A stretch of DNA of 7,085 nucleotides from an uncultured Clostridia bacterium (lineage in GTDB: Bacteria; Bacillota; Clostridia; UBA1381). Where the stretch lies: positions 1 through 7,085 of the forward strand of contig CAKSGG010000158.1 of NCBI GenBank assembly GCA_934454215.1. Reading direction: 5' to 3'. Shown one piece after another: positions 1 to 4,950 of the stretch. A program made the translations under genes and the position numbers. Positions within the stretch are counted from its first letter, which is position 1. Each line of letters starts with the position of its first letter. Under the pieces are notes generated by a model, which made no database searches, was not told where the DNA came from, and was given only the letters and a program-made list of their open reading frames with translations.

Positions 1-1158
1 TCGGGTATTGTCACATCGGTATTTGAAGATGACGGAGACGATTATTTTGTAATAGACGGTAAGGCTTATCGGGCGTCAAAGTCGTATTATAACACCTATA
101 ACAGCGGAAACAGCATTGACTTTTCGACTATCGGCTTAGGTGACTGCGTATCTTTATATCTTGATTATGACGGCAGAATTGCATATTCGGATAAAAATTT
201 AAGTGAGCAAATCGGAATCTTGATTAAAATAAGCTTATGTGAAAGCTCAGATGATGAATATAATTTACGCTTTTTTAATGCACAGGGAGAAACCGTAAAT
301 TATAAAATCAAAGCAAAGCAATACAAAAAATTTAATATGAATAATATCAGTCTGCCGATACTTGCAGAGTACAAGCTTAACGGAGAATACATTTATAATA
401 TCAGCTTTGATATGGATTTCAAGGAATACGGAAGCTTTTCGTGTCTGAAAAACAGCAGCCGCTTGGGAAATTATTTTTATAATGACAATACGCTCATGTT
501 TTTATATAACGGCACGAAAAACGATGAAAACTCGTCAAAATCGGATTACTACTATTCTGTTACGGCAGATTATTTAAAAAATAAACATTCATACAATGCG
601 GACATCTTTAAAGTTGAGAAAAACTATCAGCCTCAGATAATTATTTTATATGATAATCAAAATGATGTGTGTATTGATGACAGCATTATGATTGTATCGG
701 AAATCAATCAAATTTCAAATGAAGATAACGAGCTTGCATATTGTCTTATCGGGTATTCAAACGGGGAAAAAATATCATGCGAGCTTTTACCCGATACGGA
801 TAATTTACCGAAACAAGGCGATATTATTCAGTACACGTTAAATCCGAATCAAAAAATAAAGCAATTCAATATACTTTGCCGTTATGAAACCGAAGATTTT
901 GAAAAAAACACGTTTCTTGATGATATAAGCTATTCAAAGTGTAATACGGTAAAACCCGTAAATGACGGTATTATCACCGCTGACAAGCAAGGCAACTATG
1001 TGAATTACTGTACGGATAGCAATACAATTGTTTACAACATTGAAAATTCAAATAATATTACAATAGGTTCGGCAGATGACATAACAGATGAAGATAAAAT
1101 TTTTATTATCTTAAAGGAGGGTATCGCAAATGAAATTTTTGTATGGAAAAATGAATAG
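1..1158 (+). CDS. C-terminal part of a large surface/secreted repeat protein (5' end outside window)
   Basis: The reading frame is open from the first base, so this is the last 385 residues of a longer protein. An apparent start at TTG 220 lies inside the frame, has no good ribosome binding site and is not the true start. I see no catalytic motif. The fragment is acidic and rich in Asn, Asp, Tyr and Ser, with alternating hydrophobic residues typical of beta-sandwich or OB-like modules. Repeating units are visible: residues about 2-62 (ending LYLDYDGRIAYSD), about 69-105 (IGILIKISL...GETVNYKIK), about 213-295 (IIILYD, DDSIMIV, GEKISCELL, GDIIQYTLN), and a terminal unit (FIILKEGIANEIFVW). Such units resemble those I recall in large extracellular proteins of polysaccharide-degrading Clostridia, often with S-layer or carbohydrate-active domains upstream. 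The N-terminal domains, and so the function, cannot be seen. The gene overlaps the next one by 29 bp, implying one operon and probably a shared exported location. Confidence 0.7.
   Translation, partial: SGIVTSVFEDDGDDYFVIDGKAYRASKSYYNTYNSGNSIDFSTIGLGDCVSLYLDYDGRIAYSDKNLSEQIGILIKISLCESSDDEYNLRFFNAQGETVNYKIKAKQYKKFNMNNISLPILAEYKLNGEYIYNISFDMDFKEYGSFSCLKNSSRLGNYFYNDNTLMFLYNGTKNDENSSKSDYYYSVTADYLKNKHSYNADIFKVEKNYQPQIIILYDNQNDVCIDDSIMIVSEINQISNEDNELAYCLIGYSNGEKISCELLPDTDNLPKQGDIIQYTLNPNQKIKQFNILCRYETEDFEKNTFLDDISYSKCNTVKPVNDGIITADKQGNYVNYCTDSNTIVYNIENSNNITIGSADDITDEDKIFIILKEGIANEIFVWKNE
1115..1120 (+). promoter_or_regulatory. Ribosome binding site of the secreted beta-sandwich protein gene
   Basis: A perfect AGGAGG lies 9 nt before ATG 1130, inside the coding sequence of the preceding gene. 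It fixes the start at 1130 rather than the in-frame ATG at 1151, and it makes translational coupling between the two overlapping genes likely. Confidence 0.8.
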
Positions 1159-1873
1159 GCTCTGTATTTTATTAATACTTTTATGCTTTACAATTACGTC
1201 CGTTTTTGCGGAGGAAAGCAGAATAGAATTTATCCTCGAAAGCGATAACTGCGGAGGTACTTTGGTTCAGGCAACTGCGGGAGAGGCAACACTCTGTGCA
1301 TCGGCTGACGGTATAAACAGAGAAAAAATCCGCTGGGATACCGACCCTGCAATTTCAGCTCCGAGAATGCAGGGCAAAAAGCTTGCCGCAGGGTGGAATG
1401 TCGGAGGATATTGGCTGATTGAATTTTCAGGCGAAAACCTGAGCAATATGACATTTTCCGCCGATATGTTTTCGAGCGGAAAAGCACCCAAATCCTTTGA
1501 AATGTATTACAGTATAAACGGTATGGATTTTATAAAAGCCGACAATTCGGAAGTAGCGTTATCAAAGAAAAGTCAAACGGTTTATGATAATTTCTCTTTA
1601 CCGCAGACTTTGAATAATTCCTCAAAAATATATATAAAATTAATGATTAATTCAAGCAAAGCAGTAAACGGAAGTGATATTACAGGAGTAAAGGACGGCA
1701 GCACATATATAAATAATATCATTATAAAGGGTAGCGGTAACGTTAAGCCCGACGATAAAAAAGAAAAACAGAACGAGAAATCTTATTACAACACAAAAGA
1801 AAACTTGATTATAAAGAAAATCGGTCAGGCAACGGGAAAATATAAATTTTCCGTAAAAATACCGCAAAATTAA
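1130..1873 (+). CDS. Secreted protein with a galactose-binding-like/anchor-type beta-sandwich domain, function unknown
   Basis: This gene encodes 247 residues. A signal peptide is clear: basic start (MKFLYGKMNR), hydrophobic core at about 11-26, and likely cleavage after Ala27 (VFA/EE), so the protein is exported. Residues about 31-200 form one all-beta region with the pattern GGYWLIEFSG...NMTFSADMFSSGKAPKSF...YYSINGMDF...IYIKLMINSS...YINNIIIKG. It resembles the non-catalytic sandwich modules seen next to extracellular nucleases, lyases and glycosidases, where strands such as 'FEMYYSINGMDF' recur. A charged linker (about 205-217, KPDDKKEKQNEK) leads to a short tail of about 30 residues that could be a cell-wall contact or the stub of a lost domain. 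No LPXTG anchor or C-terminal membrane helix is visible. It overlaps the upstream surface-protein gene by 29 bp and ends at a terminator. The family match is from pattern only; carbohydrate binding is a guess. Confidence 0.75.
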   Translation: MKFLYGKMNRLCILLILLCFTITSVFAEESRIEFILESDNCGGTLVQATAGEATLCASADGINREKIRWDTDPAISAPRMQGKKLAAGWNVGGYWLIEFSGENLSNMTFSADMFSSGKAPKSFEMYYSINGMDFIKADNSEVALSKKSQTVYDNFSLPQTLNNSSKIYIKLMINSSKAVNGSDITGVKDGSTYINNIIIKGSGNVKPDDKKEKQNEKSYYNTKENLIIKKIGQATGKYKFSVKIPQN

Positions 1874-1881
1874 TTAACATT

Positions 1882-1913
1882 AACAGCCGTCTTTACGGAC
1901 GGTTGTTTCTTTT
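1882..1913 (+). terminator. Rho-independent terminator of the surface-protein operon
   Basis: A 10-bp stem (AACAGCCGTC pairing with GACGGTTGTT, one G-U pair) has the loop TTTACG and is followed by TTCTTTT. It starts 8 nt after the stop codon at 1871-1873 and so closes the two-gene surface-protein unit. Confidence 0.85.
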
Positions 1914-1915
1914 GC

Positions 1916-1949
1916 AAAAAAACAAGACACCGCATCGGCAGTGCCCTGT
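1916..1949 (-). terminator. Rho-independent terminator of the HU gene
   Basis: Read on the minus strand, ACAGGGCACTGC pairs with GCGGTGTCTTGT (12 bp, three G-U pairs) around the tetraloop CGAT. A run of seven or more T follows (the A tract at 1916-1922 on the plus strand). It lies 14 nt past the HU stop codon and sits back to back with the plus-strand terminator at 1882-1913. Confidence 0.85.
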
Positions 1950-1963
1950 ATTAAACTCTTTTA

Positions 1964-2239
1964 TTATTTGTTCACAATGTCCTTAAGAGCCTTACCTGCT
2001 TTGAATGCAGGAACTTTTGAAGCGGCAATCTCAATTGCTTCGCCTGTTCTTGGGTTCTTACCCATTCTTGCTTCTCTTGCTCTTACCTCGAAAGTACCGA
2101 AGCCTACAAGCTGAACCTTATCTCCTTCGCATAGTGCGTTTGTAATTGCAGTTGTTACAGCTGCAACTGCTGCCTCTGCATCTTTCTTTGTAAGACCTGC
2201 ATCCTGAGCTACAGCAGCAATCAATTCTGTCTTATTCAT
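1964..2239 (-). CDS. hup: HU family nucleoid DNA-binding protein
   Basis: The product is a 91-residue histone-like HU protein, which works as a dimer to bend and compact DNA without strong sequence specificity. It has the full family length and layout: N-terminal dimerisation helices (MNKTELIAAVAQDAGLTKKD...), the GFGTFEVRARE strand, the conserved RMGKNPRTG segment at the tip of the DNA-intercalating arm, and the C-terminal KAGKALKD helix. The start is ATG 2239, because AAGGAGG lies 7 nt upstream. The in-frame ATG at 2257 would add six residues (MKEDFN) that merely translate the ribosome binding site. A Cys in NALCEGDKV is a small departure from the usual Lys or Ser-type residue. It follows mazG by 125 bp and has its own promoter, leader hairpin and terminator, as expected for an abundant protein. 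Confidence 0.97.
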   Translation of the reverse strand: MNKTELIAAVAQDAGLTKKDAEAAVAAVTTAITNALCEGDKVQLVGFGTFEVRAREARMGKNPRTGEAIEIAASKVPAFKAGKALKDIVNK

Positions 2240-2276
2240 ATTGAAATCCTCCTTCAAAAAATATAATTATTTTTAC

Positions 2277-2294
2277 TATGGTTTTACAACCATA
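2277..2294 (-). promoter_or_regulatory. Hairpin/dyad in the HU leader
   Basis: TATGGTT and AACCATA form a perfect 7-bp inverted repeat around a 4-nt loop. It begins a few nucleotides inside the predicted HU transcript. It could be a 5' stem that stabilises an abundant mRNA, or an operator. It has no T tract, so it is not a terminator. Confidence 0.5.
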
Positions 2295-2305
2295 CAACAT
2301 ATATC

Positions 2306-2334
2306 ATTTTATTATAAAATTCCTCAATTGTCAA
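2306..2334 (-). promoter_or_regulatory. Sigma-A promoter of the HU gene
   Basis: On the minus strand, TTGACA (2329-2334) is separated by exactly 17 nt from TAAAAT (2306-2311). The first hexamer is a perfect -35 and the second differs from consensus by one base. The predicted start near 2299 gives a leader of about 60 nt. No convincing terminator separates mazG from HU, so HU may also receive read-through transcription. Confidence 0.8.
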
Positions 2335-2364
2335 GTGTTTTTCTATATTTTCCCTAATAATATC

Positions 2365-3144
2365 TTAATTTTTCTTGATTTTCTCCCAAATTTTATCCAA
2401 TTCCTGTAAATTCAGCTCTGAAATGTCTTTATTCTGCCGTAAAACTTCATTTTCAAGCAATTCAAATCTGTTTATAAATTTGTTTGAAGCGCTTGACAAT
2501 GCGGTTTCTCCGTTCACCTTTAAGAATCTGCTCAGATTTACAACGGCAAACAGCAGGTCGCCGATTTCTTCTTCTTTTTCTTCCTGAGTTTTGGCATTTC
2601 TCACTTCCTCTATTTCCTCATATACCTTTTTATAGACGTCTTCTATATCGTCCCAATCAAATCCTGGGGCAGCCGCTTTTTTCTGAATTTTTTCCGCACG
2701 CATCAGTGCCGGAAGATAATTCGGTACATCCTTTAATGCGTCCGAATATGTTTCCAAATGCTTTTCCTTCTTCTTGTTCTTTTCCCAATTCTCCAAAGCC
2801 TCAGCCGCATCTCCCGCTTTATCGTTTCCGAATACATGAGTGTGCCGTGTTATCAGCTTTCTGCATATTTCATTCAGCACTGTATTAAAATCAAAGGCAT
2901 TGCGCTCCTTTGCAAGCTGTGAATGGAATGCCACTTGCAACAATACGTCTCCCAGTTCATTTGCAAAGTCTGCGTCACTGCCGTTATCAAGTGCGTCTAC
3001 AGCCTCATAACATTCCTCAATCATATTCTTTTTTATACTTTCATGCGTCTGAACCTTGTCCCATGGACAGCCGTTCTCGCTTCTGAGAATGGTCAATATC
3101 TCAAACAGGTCGTCAATTGTATATTGTTCTTTATTCAGTTCCAT
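2365..3144 (-). CDS. mazG: Nucleoside triphosphate pyrophosphohydrolase MazG
   Basis: This cytosolic enzyme hydrolyses (d)NTPs to NMP and pyrophosphate, cleaning non-canonical nucleotides; in E. coli it also affects ppGpp. The 259-residue product has both tandem MazG domains. Domain 1 carries EECYE (43-47) and ELGD (63-66); domain 2 carries EEIEE (176-180) and EIGD (193-196). Together these are the paired EExxE...ExxD acidic residues that bind magnesium. Other family landmarks are GCPWDKVQTHES near residue 25, RHTHVFG near 100, ALMRAEKIQKKAA near 146 and GFDW at 161. The length matches stand-alone MazG; there is no N-terminal YabN-type methylase domain, unlike B. subtilis YabN. GGAGGG lies 9 nt upstream of ATG 3144. 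It starts 36 bp after the flippase stop, so the two are almost certainly cotranscribed, with HU 125 bp downstream. Confidence 0.96.
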   Translation of the reverse strand: MELNKEQYTIDDLFEILTILRSENGCPWDKVQTHESIKKNMIEECYEAVDALDNGSDADFANELGDVLLQVAFHSQLAKERNAFDFNTVLNEICRKLITRHTHVFGNDKAGDAAEALENWEKNKKKEKHLETYSDALKDVPNYLPALMRAEKIQKKAAAPGFDWDDIEDVYKKVYEEIEEVRNAKTQEEKEEEIGDLLFAVVNLSRFLKVNGETALSSASNKFINRFELLENEVLRQNKDISELNLQELDKIWEKIKKN

Positions 3145-3180
3145 TGTGTATTTCCCTCCGCAACATTAATTATAGAGTAA

Positions 3181-4713
3181 TTATACACCATTTTTGCGGA
3201 CAATGTCAATACCTTTGTCGTATTTCAATGCACCTGTTACAAAAAGCGTCATAATGTAAGCCAAAACGGAAACGGCGCATATAATACCCGTTTGCAGAAT
3301 AACGCCTCTTACATATCCCGTAACCGCCGGCTTTACAAGCGTTATTATCAAACACATTACCGCTGCCGAAATTACAGGCTTTATAATTGTATCCGATATT
3401 CTAAATTTTAAACCTATTATTTTCTTTGTAATTATCATGCTTGCAGCCATAACAAGAACACTGCTTATGTTCGCCGCTGCAATAACTCCGTATATTCCCC
3501 ACACTTTCATAGTAAATACCGATATTATTATTTTTAATATCATACCTGCTGTCAGGTATACAAATGAAGTAATGATTCTGCCCGATGACTGTATTATTGA
3601 CGTCAGTATATTCGCCGTACACATTGCTGCAAGACACGGAGCAGACATAATAAGCATTTGTGCGGACGAATCGTTCCCGAACAAGATTCTTAAAATTTCA
3701 CTGCTCAGAAAAAACATCACAACCGCACACGGTATCGAAAACATAACAGTAAGTTTAAATGCCGCAAATGAAGCAATCTTAACCTTTCTTTCCTCATTTG
3801 CCGCAAAGCCGCCGGCTATTACCGGCAGCAGACTCACACCCATAGTCGCAAGTATTCCCGCCGGAAGATGAAATACAGTCATTGCATATCCCGTATAAGC
3901 GCCGTACACCTTCCTTGCCTCCTCGGCATCAAGACCGCTTAAAATCAGTCCTCTGCGAATAACGCTCGTCTCCACAACCGACAGCATAGACGATATAACA
4001 GAGGCAAACAGCAACGGAACGGCAATGTCGGCAATTGCTCTCAACACCTCCCTTTTCTCCTCTTTTTCAACATTTCCTCTTTCCTTTTTTGAAAACACAT
4101 ACATTAAAATAAACAACGCCGTAGCTACAGCCTCTCCAATTGTCACGCCGAGAACCGCTCCGCCCGATGCTGCGCTTATTCCGTATTCTATAAGTCCCTT
4201 TGCCAATACATACCCCGCCGCAAGCTTCACAAATGCCTCTACAACCTGTGAAACCGCCGTCGGTATCATGTTTGATACCCCCTGAAAATAACTTCTTATT
4301 CCGGCTCCTGCCGCCACAAACGCTACTGATGGCGCAATCATTTTTATTGCAAAAACAGCCTTTTCTTCTTTCAGTGCAAGAGCGAAAAATTCCGCACCGA
4401 AATATAATGCGGCACTGCCTGCCAGCCCCGTAATACAAAGTATCATATTTGCGGATTTTACCGTATATCTTACCATTTCATTTCTTTTCAGCGATGAATA
4501 TTCGGAAACAAGCTTTGAAACAGCAAAAGGCACGCCTGAAATAACAAACGCAAGAAACATTATATAAATATTGAATGCGGTATTATATATCGCCATACCC
4601 TCTTCGCCTATTATGTAGGTCAGCGGAATTTTAAAAACCGCTCCCAAAATCTTTGAAATCGTATTCGCCGCTGCAAGTATGATTGCTCCCGTTAAAAAAT
4701 TTTGTCTTTTCAA
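3181..4713 (-). CDS. SpoVB/YabM-type polysaccharide flippase (MOP/MurJ superfamily)
   Basis: This 510-residue membrane protein is built almost wholly of hydrophobic helices (about 12-14), the size expected for SpoVB, YabM and YtgP relatives. The conserved N-terminal block is present: TISKILGAVFKIPLTYIIG at 18-36, then YNTAFNIY and ISGVPFAVSKLVSEY at 43-72. Family members flip lipid-linked oligosaccharides across the cytoplasmic membrane, for example lipid II or spore-cortex precursors; the substrate here is unknown. Position just upstream of mazG and HU matches yabM in the B. subtilis spoVT-yabM-yabN region, so a YabM-like orthology is more likely than SpoVB proper, but paralogs are hard to separate by eye. 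The start is TTG at 4711-4713, supported by GGGAGG at 4721-4726, 7 nt upstream. It is the first visible gene of its unit. Its promoter should lie at about 4727-4790 on the minus strand, but no convincing hexamer pair was found. Confidence 0.9.
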   Translation of the reverse strand: MKRQNFLTGAIILAAANTISKILGAVFKIPLTYIIGEEGMAIYNTAFNIYIMFLAFVISGVPFAVSKLVSEYSSLKRNEMVRYTVKSANMILCITGLAGSAALYFGAEFFALALKEEKAVFAIKMIAPSVAFVAAGAGIRSYFQGVSNMIPTAVSQVVEAFVKLAAGYVLAKGLIEYGISAASGGAVLGVTIGEAVATALFILMYVFSKKERGNVEKEEKREVLRAIADIAVPLLFASVISSMLSVVETSVIRRGLILSGLDAEEARKVYGAYTGYAMTVFHLPAGILATMGVSLLPVIAGGFAANEERKVKIASFAAFKLTVMFSIPCAVVMFFLSSEILRILFGNDSSAQMLIMSAPCLAAMCTANILTSIIQSSGRIITSFVYLTAGMILKIIISVFTMKVWGIYGVIAAANISSVLVMAASMIITKKIIGLKFRISDTIIKPVISAAVMCLIITLVKPAVTGYVRGVILQTGIICAVSVLAYIMTLFVTGALKYDKGIDIVRKNGV

Positions 4714-4763
4714 TGCGTTTCCTCCCGTATACTTAATTTACTCTCTAAATAATCTTATGAAAA

Positions 4764-4786
4764 ATATTGTGTTCACATAACAATAT
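4764..4786. promoter_or_regulatory. Operator-like dyad in the divergent intergenic region
   Basis: ATATTGT (4764-4770) and ACAATAT (4780-4786) are perfect inverted arms around a 9-nt centre. The site ends just before the -35 box at 4788 and is followed by a perfect palindrome, CAATATATTG (4781-4790), that overlaps both the right arm and the -35. It is placed to control either divergent gene. The XRE-domain protein encoded downstream is one possible ligand (inference). Confidence 0.45.
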
Positions 4787-4787
4787 A

Positions 4788-4816
4788 TTGACTTTAAGAG
4801 TATGTTATTATATAAT
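4788..4816 (+). promoter_or_regulatory. Promoter P1 of the XRE-desulfoferrodoxin-methyltransferase gene
   Basis: TTGACT (4788-4793), a 17-nt spacer and a perfect TATAAT (4811-4816) form a near-consensus sigma-A promoter. The predicted start near 4823 gives a leader of about 92 nt before ATG 4915. Confidence 0.8.
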
Positions 4817-4832
4817 ATGTACGGACAGTGGA

Positions 4833-4861
4833 TTGAAATGTTTTTAAAATTAATCTATAAT
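4833..4861 (+). promoter_or_regulatory. Promoter P2 of the same gene
   Basis: TTGAAA (4833-4838), a 17-nt spacer and a second perfect TATAAT (4856-4861) form a tandem promoter 45 bp downstream of P1. The predicted start near 4868 shortens the leader to about 47 nt. AT-rich DNA makes chance matches easier, so this is a little less certain than P1. Confidence 0.65.
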
Positions 4862-4883
4862 ATAAACAGTGTTAAAAATTCAT

Positions 4884-4895
4884 GCCGCACACGGC
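4884..4895 (+). promoter_or_regulatory. Short G+C hairpin just before the ribosome binding site
   Basis: GCCG-CACA-CGGC is a small, perfect, all-G/C stem-loop in otherwise AT-rich leader DNA. It ends 8 nt before GGAGG at 4904-4908 and is followed by another GGCGG that could pair alternatively. An influence on initiation is possible, not shown. Confidence 0.3.
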
Positions 4896-4914
4896 GGCGG
4901 AACGGAGGATTATT

Positions 4915-4929
4915 ATGGATTTAAGTTAA
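4915..4929 (+). other. Ancestral start and premature in-frame TAA (codon 5) of the XRE fusion gene
   Basis: ATG 4915 follows a perfect GGAGG (4904-4908) with 6-nt spacing and is the best initiation site in the region. It reads Met-Asp-Leu-Ser and then TAA at 4927-4929. The same frame then continues without a break as SGKLLYELRKAKKMTQ, exactly what the first helix of an XRE domain looks like. One substitution (for example CAA or AAA to TAA) therefore appears to have split the gene. Alternatively MDLS is a 4-residue leader whose ribosomes reinitiate at TTG 4951, 21 nt after the stop codon. Confidence 0.75.
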
Positions 4930-4950
4930 AGCGGAAAACTGCTTTATGAG

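Noticed and set aside
220..1158. TTG 220 as the true start of the first gene
   Set aside because: The frame is open back to base 1 with the same repeat-type sequence, and no ribosome binding site precedes 220.
2240..2257. Six-residue N-terminal extension of HU (start at ATG 2257)
   Set aside because: These codons are the ribosome binding site itself; HU proteins start at the MNKTEL motif, ATG 2239.
2340..2364. A terminator between mazG and HU
   Set aside because: Only a weak AT-only inverted pattern is visible, with no stable stem or clean T tract.
2484..2888. 134-codon plus-strand frame opposite mazG
   Set aside because: It has no ribosome binding site and low-complexity Pro/Phe/Ser content, and it lies wholly antisense to a clear MazG gene.
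3437..3871. 144-codon plus-strand frame opposite the flippase gene
   Set aside because: It is a mirror of codon bias in a hydrophobic gene on the other strand; no start signal or family resemblance.
4714..4787. A minus-strand promoter for the flippase operon
   Set aside because: Several weak pairs such as TTGTTA with CATAAG or TAAGAT exist, but none combines good hexamers with correct spacing, so none is called.
4817..4914. A riboswitch or T-box in the leader of the fusion gene
   Set aside because: The leader is short and AT-rich; only a 4-bp G/C stem is visible and no known aptamer core.
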